From Stenotrophomonas sp. NA06056 (lineage in GTDB: Bacteria > Pseudomonadota > Gammaproteobacteria > Xanthomonadales > Xanthomonadaceae), in contig NZ_CP054931.1 of NCBI RefSeq assembly GCF_013364355.1, forward strand, positions 2,046,001 to 2,110,000: 64,000 bases of DNA, in the 5' to 3' direction. The position numbers were made by a program, and so were the translations under genes. Shown piece by piece: positions 55,973-64,000 of the stretch; within the stretch, counting starts at the first letter, position 1, and every line of letters begins with the position of its first letter. The notes beneath the pieces are model-generated. The model was not told where the DNA came from and made no database searches. It was given only the letters and a program-made list of their open reading frames with translations.

Positions 55973-56332
55973 TCAGACTTTCCGCTGGGGCAGCAACTCG
56001 GCGAGACTTAGGCCTAGGCGCTGGATGCGCTCCAACACGGCCGTCCATTCTTCATCGAGGAAGTGGTCACGCTCGCTGCTGCGCAGGTGCGTGGCGGCCT
56101 GCTCGGTCATGAACATGCCCAGGCCGCGGCGCCTTTCGACCAAGCCTTCATCGGCCAGCTCCTGGTAAGCGCGCGAAACGGTGATGGTATTGAGTTGGTA
56201 ATTGGCGGCCATCTGGCGCACCGAAGGAAGGGCATCGCCCGGCTTGAGAATTCCGTCGAGCATCATGGCAATCACACGCTTCTTCAACTGACGGTAGATG
56301 GGAATGTCATCGCTCCACTGGATGTCACTCAT
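55973..56332 (-). CDS. GntR-family (YtrA type) transcriptional regulator
   Basis: A 119-residue short GntR regulator with the winged helix in about 10-75 (IPIYRQLKKRVIAMMLDGILKPGDALPSVRQMAANYQLNTITVSRAYQELADEGLVERRRGLGMFM) and only a short dimer helix after it, as in the YtrA subgroup. Such proteins usually repress an adjacent ABC transporter; none is here. Its start lies two bases after the stop of the relic frame at 56335, so both may be translated together. Confidence 0.88.
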   Translation of the reverse strand: MSDIQWSDDIPIYRQLKKRVIAMMLDGILKPGDALPSVRQMAANYQLNTITVSRAYQELADEGLVERRRGLGMFMTEQAATHLRSSERDHFLDEEWTAVLERIQRLGLSLAELLPQRKV

Positions 56333-56334
56333 GT

Positions 56335-56493
56335 TCAGCTCCGCGGGGTCCGCGACCGGGCGAACGAGAAATACCGCGCGTCATAGAGTGCAGCCAATTC
56401 AGGTGAAGGTGCCGTCAATGGAAAGCCACTTCGACGCCGCAGTTCTTCGGGCAAAGGCGGGGCGCCAGGGCCGCGTGGATCGACTGAGAGCAT
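56335..56493 (-). pseudogene. Relic of an EAL gene start fused to the GntR upstream region
   Basis: A 52-codon frame beginning MLSVDPRGPGAPPLPEELRR, close to the start MLVVDQDSPGVPLAPEDLMR of EAL copy 2, followed by unrelated sequence and a stop. It has the same leader with CAATTGA-type heptamers (56561 and 56571 on the plus strand) at the same 84-bp distance, and a GGAG ribosome site. The EAL body is gone. It may still act as a leader peptide for the GntR gene. Confidence 0.6.
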
Positions 56494-56765
56494 GATCGCT
56501 ACTCCATTGTGGGAGCCGCCATGCTATGGAGCCACTTCAACGCCGACTTCTGCCCCGGCATCAATTGTTATCAATCGTTCTTTCAGGTCAGCCCACGCGC
56601 CCTGTCAACGCCCCCCCTCCCCCGTGCATCGCCCCGTCTGCCAGAGCTTTGGGTGCGTGGATGCAAGTGCAGGGGAATGCGACCTGAGCATTTCGGTACG
56701 CAGTTCCGTCAGCCATGCCATTGAAGCGCCCGGTAGTGAGATGCGGCCGGTCTAAAGCCCGCATC
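56494..56765 (-). repeat. Inverted copy of the EAL leader and upstream small-gene end
   Basis: About 270 bp resemble 37450-37645 in inverted orientation. They include the tail of the small protein (..ALASTHPKLWQTGRCTGEGGR) and the heptamer leader. With copy 2 it forms a long inverted repeat around the 19-kb accessory block. Confidence 0.65.
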
Positions 56766-56782
56766 CACCGTGACGCGTCACG

Positions 56783-58048
56783 TTAATTGGCGCCACTAGC
56801 AGTGTCGACCACCCCAAAGTACTCCCGGATCAGCGCCTTGTTCTCGAAGAAGGCGTCCAGCACCAGGTACAGGAAGTAGCGCCCGTCGATCTGGAAATCC
56901 ATTGGGATGTGCGCCCCATCAATCTTGAACGTCTTGTACTTGGCGCTACCCTTGACGCTGGCGTCCTGCCGGCGGCGTGCATGGTCGGCATCGGAATACA
57001 GGATGTACTCGTGATCAAGGTGGTAGATGACCTCCTGGCCGGCGGCTCCAGCGAACTGCAGATGCACCACCTGCGTTACCACCTGGCCATCCAGGGCTGG
57101 CATCTCGGCGCACAATTCTTCGAACGTCATGCTCGGCGGGTTCTGCTCGACCTTGATCCAGAGCGCGTCGTCGTAGCAGTTGTCGCCATAGAACTTCGAC
57201 ACCGACGGCGCCTGCAGATCCGCCAGATGGAATGGCTTGCCGAACTCCAGTTCTTCAAAGCTGGGAATCGCGTCCAGCGCCGCGCTGATGGCGAAGGCAA
57301 TGCTGGGAACGCGGCTGTCGTCACGCATCGACTCGAGTGCAGACAGCACCGGTCGAGGCACCTCAGTGCCGAAATACAGACCCCAGTCCTCATGTGCGAG
57401 CCCCTGGAATGCCAGCTCGTTCACAATGCGTAGAGGCTTACTGAGTGAAAGCAGCTTGTACTTGTCGAACTGCTGGTCGACCGCCGCAAGATCAACGCCC
57501 CTGCCCTCGTAGATCGCCGCAAGCTCGCCTGCAAAGGGGGCGTGGAAACGATCAAGCATCCCTCGCCTGCCCAGGTACTCTTCGTAAAGCAGCGCCCCGA
57601 TCTCGAACATCTGGCTATGCTCGTTCACGTAGGCCTCCGCATCCTTGTCAGGCTCACGCTGCTGGCAGCGTTGTGCACGTAGCTCGCGGACACCCGGCCA
57701 AAGCCCATCGCACATCGTTTCGAATGCACTGAGGGAGTCGACTGCAGGCCGACGGAGAAGTGCGTCGATCTTTGCCTTCTCGATGCGGCAGTCGCGATCG
57801 CTTGCCTCGGCGTCTCTCACCGCCGCTTGCAGTAGGCGCAGTTCCCGCTGCAGTTGCCGCTGATATGTCGAAACGACGCGATTCTCCAGCGTGCCATCTG
57901 CACGCGCCGCTTCCAGCTTCGGAAACAGGGCGTTCAACAGCAGTGGTGAGCGGGCTACGAACAACGCATCGAAGATCGACAAAGTGCCGGACTCGTCCAT
58001 CCGGTGCTGCAGATCGGCGTTTCGGATATCGGAGAAGCAGGTGTCCAT
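56783..58048 (-). CDS. Uncharacterised 421-residue protein
   Basis: Not recognised. From the ATG at 58048 (AGGAG lies 11 bases upstream; a TTG at 58114 is the alternative) the protein is soluble and rich in charged helices in the first half (QRQLQRELRLLQAAVRDAEASDRD). The second half has strand-like segments, and ends QIDGRYFLYLVLDAFFENKALIREYFGVV. No signal peptide, membrane segment or catalytic motif is visible. It runs opposite to the two-component pair and may be an orphan of the accessory block or a conserved genus-level gene. Confidence 0.65.
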   Translation of the reverse strand: MDTCFSDIRNADLQHRMDESGTLSIFDALFVARSPLLLNALFPKLEAARADGTLENRVVSTYQRQLQRELRLLQAAVRDAEASDRDCRIEKAKIDALLRRPAVDSLSAFETMCDGLWPGVRELRAQRCQQREPDKDAEAYVNEHSQMFEIGALLYEEYLGRRGMLDRFHAPFAGELAAIYEGRGVDLAAVDQQFDKYKLLSLSKPLRIVNELAFQGLAHEDWGLYFGTEVPRPVLSALESMRDDSRVPSIAFAISAALDAIPSFEELEFGKPFHLADLQAPSVSKFYGDNCYDDALWIKVEQNPPSMTFEELCAEMPALDGQVVTQVVHLQFAGAAGQEVIYHLDHEYILYSDADHARRRQDASVKGSAKYKTFKIDGAHIPMDFQIDGRYFLYLVLDAFFENKALIREYFGVVDTASGAN

Positions 58049-58148
58049 GGCTCGATACACTCCTTGCAGACGTTGTTCAGAAGTTGGCAGACGCAACAGA
58101 CTACTTCGCTGCAACCATCCAGTGACGATCCCGACACAGATTTTCGAT

Positions 58149-58173
58149 TTTTCCTAATTCCGCTCTAGGAAAA
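58149..58173. promoter_or_regulatory. TTTTCCTA palindrome before the response regulator gene
   Basis: TTTTCCTA (58149-58156) and TAGGAAAA (58166-58173) form an inverted repeat with a 9-base spacer, 23 bp before the regulator start. Its half-site resembles the TTTCCTA heptad bound by BvgA and the RcsB/EvgA type boxes. As the gene encodes a BvgA/EvgA-like regulator, self-control is likely. Confidence 0.55.
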
Positions 58174-58196
58174 GTCTCAAAAATCGAACGTTTCCG

Positions 58197-58889
58197 ATGT
58201 CCGACGCGACAGTGGCGGCAGAATGGTCGCCACGCCACTCGGCGCTGACAACACTCCCGCGCATGAACGGATTCCCTGCACCGCGTCGGCTTCGCCTGGC
58301 GCTGCTTGACGACCATGATGTCGTCCGCCGCGGCACCGCCTTTCACCTGGGCAACGACATGCGCTTTGAGATCGTGGCCAGCCACAGTGACAGTTTGGCC
58401 TTTGTACTTGCCCTGCAGCAATGCCACGCGGACGTTGCCATCATCGACATTACCCTGGCGCCCACCGACATCAGTGGCACAGCGCTGGTGCGGCATCTAC
58501 GGAAGGCGCTGCCAAGAGTGACGTTGCTTGGCTTCGCCGGGCAGAACTCTGTAGCAACCATCAACCACCTGCTGGACGCGGGCATCAGCGGCTTTGTCGG
58601 CAAATCCGAGCACCTGGATGAGCTTTCCGACGCGGTTGTGCGCGTTGCCCACGGGCTCTGCCGCATCCCGCCTTCGTGCAGACTGCTGGCACCCTGCGAT
58701 GCCCTGAGCCGGAATGAGCGCGAGGTCATCCAGCTGGTCCTGGATGGACTGACCGTTTCGGAGATTGCTTTGCACCGGCACCGCAGCGTCAAGACCGTCA
58801 GCACACAGAAGGTCGCCGCCCTGCGCAAGCTGGGCCTGCGAAATGATGCGGAGATCTTTGCAATGCGGCAGCAGCTGGAGACCCTGTGA
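58197..58889 (+). CDS. LuxR-family response regulator, BvgA/EvgA-like
   Basis: A 230-residue regulator. The receiver has DDHD at 38-41, phospho-acceptor D84 in AIIDITLAP and a lysine near 135 (GFVGKSE). The LuxR helix-turn-helix is at about 165-225 (LSRNEREVIQLVLDGLTVSEIALHRHRSVKTVSTQKVAALRKLGL). An in-frame ATG at 58263 is a possible start since no ribosome site is obvious before 58197. The kinase gene overlaps its stop by 4 bases (GTGA), so they are one operon. Confidence 0.88.
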   Translation: MSDATVAAEWSPRHSALTTLPRMNGFPAPRRLRLALLDDHDVVRRGTAFHLGNDMRFEIVASHSDSLAFVLALQQCHADVAIIDITLAPTDISGTALVRHLRKALPRVTLLGFAGQNSVATINHLLDAGISGFVGKSEHLDELSDAVVRVAHGLCRIPPSCRLLAPCDALSRNEREVIQLVLDGLTVSEIALHRHRSVKTVSTQKVAALRKLGLRNDAEIFAMRQQLETL

Positions 58890-61213
58890 TCGCGCTGCCG
58901 AGGCGCACCCGCACTCCCGTGCTGTTGGTGCTGCTCACCCTGTGGCCCTGCACGTCTGCCAGTGACAACCAGCAGGAAGAATGGGGGGCGGGGCGCGAGG
59001 TACGGGTGGCCGCAGCGCCTACGCTGTACCCCGCCCCCGAAGACGTGGGCACCCCCGAGGTGCTGCAGACAGTGGCGCATGGCTATGCGGCACTCGTCGC
59101 CCGTCATTCCGGCCTGGCCTTTGTCGAAATCCCCTTCCCCAGCACCTACGCCGCGATGAATGCGGTCTGTGAGGGGCAGGCTGACCTGGTACTGGTGCAG
59201 GACGCTGGCGACGGGTCGCGCCTGCCCTGCCCCAACCTGGCCCTCTCGCGCAGCTTCCCGGGTGGCGTGAGCGTGCTTGCCGGCCGCATTGGCGAACGCT
59301 TGCCGCGCCACCTTTCCGATGCCAGCACGCTGCGGATCGCCGCCGTTGAGGGTGGCCCTTACCCTGTGTGGCTCGCTGATCGTTACCCGGCAGTTGCCGT
59401 GCTGCCCAAGCCCAGCATGCGCGCGGCGCTGGCGGCGGTGGATGCTGGCAGTGCCGATGCGGCGATCGGTATTGAATCCACTGCGGGCGCAATGACACGG
59501 CGTCATTTTTCCCACAGCCTGCGGCTGCAGGTGCTTGACGTCAGTTTTCCAACCCAGTTTCATCTCCTGGCCAGGCGCGAAGACCAGAGCCTGCTTGAGC
59601 GCATCGAGGTGGCGCTGGATGACATCACCATCGAAGAGCATGCCCAGTTGCTGCAGCGCTGGGCCCGGCAGTCGCTGCCCATCGCGCTCGGTCAGTCAAC
59701 CGGCGGATGGCTCGACCGCCTTGCACTCTGGTTGTTGCCCGCTGCCGCGCTACTGCTGACGATTCCATTGCTGGCCATGCGAATGCTGCGCCGGCAACGC
59801 GGCCGCGATCAGAGGCAGGCACAGATGACGGGCGTCATCAGTCATGAGGTGCGCAATTCCGCCCAGGCGGTCATGGCGTCCATCGATCTGTTGGGGCAGG
59901 CGCCTCTGCCTGCTGGCCAGCGTGAGCTGGTGGCCGCCGCGGCCAATGCCGGCCACGCCCTGCGCGGGCTGCTCAACCGCGCACTGGACTTCTCCCGCCT
60001 GGCCAGTGGCACCTTCCGGCCAAAGCGGGTGCCCTGCGACGTTCCCGCGATCTGCACGCAGGCGCTGCAGTCCATTGCGCCACAGGCGCAGAAGAAGTCG
60101 CTGAGCCTGCAGTTCTCCGCGCCTGATGCGGCGTTCCCCCTTCTGTTGACGGACCCGGATTGTCTGCGCCAACTGCTCGACAACCTGCTCGGCAATGCCA
60201 TCAAGTTCACCGACGTCGGGGGCGTTGAACTGCGCCTGCAGCTCGACGCGCCAGCAAAGGCCGCATCGCTGCTGATAGAGGTCATCGACAGTGGCATCGG
60301 CATCGCGCCGGCACAGATGAGCGGCCTGTTCGAGCCCTTCCAGCAGGCCGATGCGGGTAAGGAGCGCGGCGGCAGCGGACTGGGGCTGTCCATCTGTCGA
60401 ACGCTGGCCAACGCCATGGGCGGCACCCTGGACGCACATAGCGTGCTCGGCCGCGGCACCCGCTTCATTCTTCGCCTGCCGGCGGAACGGGTGCCGGAGG
60501 GTGTGTCCGTCACGTCAGCGGTGCCTGCCGCGTCCCCGCTGATCGGCACGCGCATTCTGCTGGTCGAGGATCACGCGCTGAACCGACGGGTCATTGCAGC
60601 GCAGCTGCAGCGCTGGGGCGCGACGGTGCTGGAAGCTGCCACGGCCGCCGATGCGTTGGCGGTGCAGATGAAGACGCCCTGCCCGCTGGTGCTGCTCGAC
60701 ATCGGCCTGCCGGGAATGGATGGCTACGCGCTGGCCCGGCAACTGCGGCTGCAGGAGGTGCAAAGGGCGCCTCGCGCTCGGTTGCTTGCGCTTTCCGCAT
60801 TTACCGGTGGCGACCACGCGCTACGCTGCCAGGCTGCCGGCATCGATGCCGTGCTGGTCAAGCCGCTGCAGATTGATGCGCTGCTGCAGGCGCTGGATCA
60901 ACCTGCGGCCGCCACTTCCATCGAGGATGCGGCTCACGAGTTGGCGGCTGCTTACGAAGAAGATATTGATCGCGAGTTGCAATGCCTGCAGGAGGCGGTC
61001 GACTGCTGCGACGCCCAGCGGCTGCGCTATCACGCGCATCGCCTGCAAGGTGCGCTGCAGATGCTCGGCGCGGGCTGCATGGCGGCGCTTGCCGGCGAAC
61101 TATGGGAGCTGGGCGACCACGCGCTACCCGAGTGGGCCGAGGCAGCTCGCCTGCTGGCCGAGATGCAAGCCTGGCGCGGCTCCCGGGTTGCGGGAACCGC
61201 GCCCGCGCCCTGA
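58886..61213 (+). CDS. Hybrid sensor kinase with periplasmic SBP-like sensor, BvgS/EvgS-like
   Basis: 775 residues with a GTG start. A signal peptide is followed by a periplasmic solute-binding-protein-like sensor domain (about 30-260), one transmembrane helix near 275-295 (LALWLLPAAALLLTIPLLA), HisKA with H320 (VISHEVRNSAQA), HATPase (LLDNLLGNAIKFT, DSGIGIAP, GSGLGLSI), a receiver with D605 in VLLDIGLPGMDGY, and a C-terminal Hpt domain with H718 in HRLQGALQMLGA. A single sensor domain is used instead of two as in BvgS. The phosphorelay likely runs H320-D605-H718 to D84 of the coupled regulator. Confidence 0.87.
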   Translation: MIALPRRTRTPVLLVLLTLWPCTSASDNQQEEWGAGREVRVAAAPTLYPAPEDVGTPEVLQTVAHGYAALVARHSGLAFVEIPFPSTYAAMNAVCEGQADLVLVQDAGDGSRLPCPNLALSRSFPGGVSVLAGRIGERLPRHLSDASTLRIAAVEGGPYPVWLADRYPAVAVLPKPSMRAALAAVDAGSADAAIGIESTAGAMTRRHFSHSLRLQVLDVSFPTQFHLLARREDQSLLERIEVALDDITIEEHAQLLQRWARQSLPIALGQSTGGWLDRLALWLLPAAALLLTIPLLAMRMLRRQRGRDQRQAQMTGVISHEVRNSAQAVMASIDLLGQAPLPAGQRELVAAAANAGHALRGLLNRALDFSRLASGTFRPKRVPCDVPAICTQALQSIAPQAQKKSLSLQFSAPDAAFPLLLTDPDCLRQLLDNLLGNAIKFTDVGGVELRLQLDAPAKAASLLIEVIDSGIGIAPAQMSGLFEPFQQADAGKERGGSGLGLSICRTLANAMGGTLDAHSVLGRGTRFILRLPAERVPEGVSVTSAVPAASPLIGTRILLVEDHALNRRVIAAQLQRWGATVLEAATAADALAVQMKTPCPLVLLDIGLPGMDGYALARQLRLQEVQRAPRARLLALSAFTGGDHALRCQAAGIDAVLVKPLQIDALLQALDQPAAATSIEDAAHELAAAYEEDIDRELQCLQEAVDCCDAQRLRYHAHRLQGALQMLGAGCMAALAGELWELGDHALPEWAEAARLLAEMQAWRGSRVAGTAPAP

Positions 61214-61214
61214 A

Positions 61215-61970
61215 TCAGGCGGCGTTGCGGCCCGCCTGGCGACGGGTCAGGTCGTTGAAACGACCCAGCGACATCAGGTGCTGGTGAATCAGCGCCAGCC
61301 AGCCGTTGCGGTGCCATTCGACGACGGTCGCGTCCGGCAGCGCGATGAACTTCTCAACGTCCACCACGAAGAAGCCGTTGAGGTTGAACTCACGGCCATC
61401 CGGCAGGCGCACGGTGGCATTGCGCTCGACCAACAGGCCGTTGTCGACCAGTGCCTTGGAGAACGCCTGGGTCTGTTCGTGTTCGCGGGTGAACTGGCCG
61501 CAGAACTCGAGCGCCTGCTGCACCATCTCGGTGGCCTTGCCATCAGCGAACAGCGGCTGGCCTTCTTCGCCGCCACGGACGATGCGCGGGCTGTCTTCGT
61601 CGATGCCGAGCAGGAAGTCATTGTCCGCGCCGGTGTCGATGAAGATGAAGGGGTGGCGGCGCAGGTAGGCCGGGATGTAGGTCTCGTCGTCCCACAGGCC
61701 ATCGGTGATGAACAGGTTGTCGGTGGTCACACCCACCGCCGCCATCGGCACCGCGCTCGGGCCTGCGAACAGGATCGGGAAATGGTGCAGCGCCAGCGAG
61801 AATTCACCCAGCACCAGCGGGATGGAGTTGCTGCTGGCAGCGAATTCGAGCTTGCCCGGCAGGATGCGCAGATCGGCGTGCAGATCTGCCTGCAGCGGCA
61901 CCGGACGGGTGTAGAACAGGGGCGCGTTGGTCGGCGCAGCTTCGGTGGTGGTGTCGCTGGTGGTGGTCAT
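61215..61970 (-). CDS. SapC family protein
   Basis: A 251-residue SapC-type protein (family recalled from the S-layer-associated protein). Features include LHADLRILPGKLEFAASSNSIPLVLGEFSLALHHFPILF and ETYIPAYLRRHPFIFID near the start, and a C-terminal NGFFVVDVEKFIALPDATVVEWHRNGWLALIHQHLMSLGRF. It is soluble with no signal peptide. An in-frame ATG at 61982 is possible. The exact role of SapC in Xanthomonadaceae is unknown. Confidence 0.8.
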   Translation of the reverse strand: MTTTSDTTTEAAPTNAPLFYTRPVPLQADLHADLRILPGKLEFAASSNSIPLVLGEFSLALHHFPILFAGPSAVPMAAVGVTTDNLFITDGLWDDETYIPAYLRRHPFIFIDTGADNDFLLGIDEDSPRIVRGGEEGQPLFADGKATEMVQQALEFCGQFTREHEQTQAFSKALVDNGLLVERNATVRLPDGREFNLNGFFVVDVEKFIALPDATVVEWHRNGWLALIHQHLMSLGRFNDLTRRQAGRNAA

Positions 61971-62081
61971 CGTAAAAACCATGTCGATCATGCGCGCCTG
62001 CCATCCCGGGCGCGCCAGCGGGAACAACCTGAATCCCGCATTATCAACAAGGCAGGTGACAACGGCCACCCCGCAGCCGAC

Positions 62082-62354
62082 TTATTTCAGCTGCAACGGG
62101 TAGCGCTGCCACAGAACGTGGACCAGGAAACCGGCCAATTCGGTGTCGCGCGCACTGACCGCAGCGCGGATCTTGTCCAGCAGGACCATGTCGCTGCAGT
62201 GCCGCACGTCGGCATGGTTGGCCTGCCCCGCACGTCGCGCCCGGTAGCGTGCAGCCCGCTGTGCATCGCTCATTGCGTACCCGAACTTGGGCGGCCGACC
62301 GCGCTTGCGCGGCAGGGTCAGCTCCAGGGTTCCGGGATCATTGTCATCACGCAT
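62082..62354 (-). CDS. Small conserved protein with GRPPKFG motif
   Basis: A 90-residue basic protein starting MRDDNDPGTLELTLPRKRGRPPKFGYAMSDAQRAARYRARR. The R-x-R-G-R-P-P-K-F-G segment resembles an AT-hook, and the following arginine-rich helix could contact DNA or RNA. Such proteins recur in Xanthomonadaceae, but no function is known. It runs on the same strand as sapC, 111 bp upstream of it. Confidence 0.65.
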   Translation of the reverse strand: MRDDNDPGTLELTLPRKRGRPPKFGYAMSDAQRAARYRARRAGQANHADVRHCSDMVLLDKIRAAVSARDTELAGFLVHVLWQRYPLQLK

Positions 62355-62480
62355 GGGCAGGGTGCGGGCGGCGGCAAGCAACGGGGGGTGCGCAATTTAT
62401 CGTGAGGCATCACTTTAATCCAGCTTTTTCTGCAGTTTTGTTGCAATGCAATGCAGGTATGTCGCGCGCAGGCGGCATCC

Positions 62481-62579
62481 ATCCACGCATGGCGTGGACC
62501 TACTTCCCTGGGTAGATCCACGCCACGCGTGGATACGGCCCTGCCAATGCGGATCGGTAGATCCACGCCATGCGTGGAT
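62481..62579. repeat. Cluster of three SMAG/REP palindromes
   Basis: Three 23-bp elements: 62481-62503 (minus), 62512-62534 and 62557-62579 (plus), each GTAG(A/G)TCCACGCC(A/C)(T/C)GCGTGGAT-like with a strong central stem. The first and second face each other, as REP pairs do, and a third follows in the second's orientation. They lie between the EF-G gene end and the small GRPP gene. Confidence 0.85.
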
Positions 62580-62598
62580 ACGGATTCCAGCAGCACAC

Positions 62599-62627
62599 AA
62601 AAAAAGGGAGCCCGCGAACGGGCTCCC
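62599..62627 (-). terminator. Intrinsic terminator of the EF-G gene
   Basis: On the minus strand a 9-bp stem (GGGAGCCCG with loop TTCG) is followed directly by seven T residues. It starts 15 bases after the EF-G stop codon, the expected place. Confidence 0.9.
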
Positions 62628-62641
62628 CTGCTCTTCTCTTC

Positions 62642-64000
62642 CTACGAAGCGCGCACCGGCTCGTAGCCATGCAGGTGCGATTCGCTGCTGGCCCGTCCCT
62701 GGCTCAGCGAGCGCAGCGAGGTCGTGTAACCGACCAGCTGCGCCAGTGGCGCGAACCCACTGACTTCGGCGCGACCGTCCTGGTCATCAATGCGGGCGAC
62801 GCGGCCATGGCGACGATTCAGATCGCCCACCACGTCACCCACCGACGCCGACGGCGAATGCACCGTCACCGCCATCACCGGTTCCAGCAGCTGCGTACCG
62901 CTGGCCGCCAGCGCGGCCTTGATGCCCTCGCTGCCTGCCCGATGGAACGCCATCTCCGACGAATCCTTCGCGTGGGTCTGGCCATCCACCAGGCTGACTT
63001 CGATGCCGACCACCGGATGACCTTGCGGCCCTTCCGACAGCGCGGCACGAACGCCCTTCTCCACTGCGGCGATGAAGTTGCGCGGGACCACGCCACCGAC
63101 GATGCGGTCATTGAACACGACCTCGCCGTCGTCGCGCGGCACCACATCCAGCACCACGTGCGCGAACTGACCCTGGCCACCGGTCTGCTTGACCAACCGA
63201 CCCACAACGCCTTCAACGGCACGCTGTGGCGTCTCCTGGTAAGCCACGCGCGGCGCGCCAATGCCGATGTCCAGTTTCCATTCGCTGCGCAGGCGCTCCA
63301 CCATCACTTCCAGGTGCAGCTCACCCATGCCCCAGGCCAGGGTTTCACCCGTGTCGCGATCAGTCTCCACGCGGAACGAGGGATCTTCCTGGGCCAGGCT
63401 GGCCAGACCCTGCGCCAATCGGATCAGGTCGGCCGCACGTGCCGGCTCCAGCCGCCATGCAAGCACCGGGGCCTGCGTCTGGATACTCTCCAGACGCAAG
63501 GGCTGCCCTCGCCCACTCAGCGTTTCACCGCTGACGGCATCCTTCCAGCCCAGCACCGCAACGATGTCGCCGGCCACGGCCTGCCCGATGTCCTGGGTCT
63601 GGTCGGCCTGCACGCGCACCAGACGGCTGATGCGGCGCCCTTGTGGGTGCTGCGAGCTGGCCACGTTGTCGCCCACCTTCAAGGTGCCCGAGTACAGCCG
63701 CACGAAGCTCAACGCGCCGTGCTGCTGGTGGGTGATCTTGAACAACAGGCCCGCCAGCGGACCGTCCGGGTCCGGCGGCAGCAGGACGTCCCCGCCCTCG
63801 CCCTCGGCGGTAACAGCCGGACGATCCAGCGGCGACGGCAGGTAATCGACCACTGCATCCAGCAGCGTTTCGATGCCCTTGTCCTTGAACGCAGCCCCAG
63901 CCAGCACCGGCACGCCCGCACCCGCCAGTGTTGCGCGGCGGATCGCTGTGCGCAGCATCGCGGCGTCGATGTCGCGGCCTTCCAGCCATGCCGTTGCCAG
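62642..64000 (-). CDS. fusA: Elongation factor G, C-terminal part (5' end outside the window)
   Basis: The frame is open to the window edge. 452 residues are seen, from inside the GTPase domain onward: AGAAFKDKGIETLLDAVVDYLPSP and domain II/III (GTLKVGDNVASSQHPQGRRISRL, FRVETDRDTGETLAWGMGELHLEVMVERLRSEW), domain IV (VAYQETPQRAVEGVVGRLVKQTGGQGQFAHVVLDV) and domain V. This is EF-G-type translocase. Sequence differs from the usual ribosomal-operon copy in several places and no ribosomal protein gene is next to it, so it may be a second EF-G (EF-G2 or tetracycline-resistance-like) paralogue. Confidence 0.88.
   Translation of the reverse strand: MATAWLEGRDIDAAMLRTAIRRATLAGAGVPVLAGAAFKDKGIETLLDAVVDYLPSPLDRPAVTAEGEGGDVLLPPDPDGPLAGLLFKITHQQHGALSFVRLYSGTLKVGDNVASSQHPQGRRISRLVRVQADQTQDIGQAVAGDIVAVLGWKDAVSGETLSGRGQPLRLESIQTQAPVLAWRLEPARAADLIRLAQGLASLAQEDPSFRVETDRDTGETLAWGMGELHLEVMVERLRSEWKLDIGIGAPRVAYQETPQRAVEGVVGRLVKQTGGQGQFAHVVLDVVPRDDGEVVFNDRIVGGVVPRNFIAAVEKGVRAALSEGPQGHPVVGIEVSLVDGQTHAKDSSEMAFHRAGSEGIKAALAASGTQLLEPVMAVTVHSPSASVGDVVGDLNRRHGRVARIDDQDGRAEVSGFAPLAQLVGYTTSLRSLSQGRASSESHLHGYEPVRAS

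Noticed and set aside
55737..56168. 143-codon frame downstream of the sigma-54 match
   Set aside because: Much of it is antisense to the GntR gene and its sequence has no protein-like features.

Overview
The window looks like the chromosome of a Stenotrophomonas (S. maltophilia complex) or a close Xanthomonadaceae relative. The evidence is high GC, short palindromes that start with GTAG and match the S. maltophilia SMAG/REP type (26901, 38905, 62481-62579), and a dif/att core at 55635-55649 equal to the one recalled for Xanthomonas filamentous phages. No rRNA, tRNA or CRISPR array was seen. All family calls rest on motifs read by eye; no database search was run.

1-15.7 kb: the end of a GFA-family gene and an orphan protein with a nuclease-like motif set come first. 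A likely polyhydroxybutyrate (PHB) / 3-hydroxybutyrate use locus follows: secreted PHB depolymerase, TonB-dependent receptor, GntP-type permease, 3HB-oligomer hydrolase, alpha/beta hydrolase, MaoC hydratase, acyl-CoA ligase, and a CrbS/CrbR-type sensor kinase and regulator.

15.7-20.5 kb: a methionine cluster with the core MetE-like synthase MesD, its partner MesX (DUF1852) and a flavin reductase, divergent from a MetR-like regulator coupled to a MetF-like reductase. A clear palindrome lies between.

20.5-32.7 kb: ordinary metabolic and envelope genes (two beta-lactamase-fold hydrolases, a ClC transporter, a trypsin-like protease, alpha/beta hydrolases, a cupin-CMD fusion, a LysR regulator, an aldo/keto reductase).

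32.7-40 kb: two degenerate EAL-domain genes, a CadC-like membrane regulator with a large repeat domain, a small winged-helix protein and a two-gene unit with a strongly structured leader. A short leader module with two CAATTGA-type heptamers occurs upstream of both EAL genes and again, inverted, at 56.4-56.8 kb.

40-56.8 kb is an accessory region next to dif, so near the replication terminus. It holds orphan genes between 26-bp direct repeats, a DSR1-like SIR2 antiphage protein, a broken tyrosine integrase, a type I restriction remnant, and a tandem, decayed inovirus (filamentous prophage) with a duplicated module carrying two related membrane coiled-coil proteins, a broken Rep, a C-terminal Zot fragment and Xer att sites. 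A GntR regulator follows.

56.8-64 kb: an uncharacterised gene, a BvgAS/EvgAS-like two-component pair with a BvgA/RcsB-type palindrome upstream, SapC, a small GRPP-motif protein, SMAG repeats and the 3' part of an EF-G gene.
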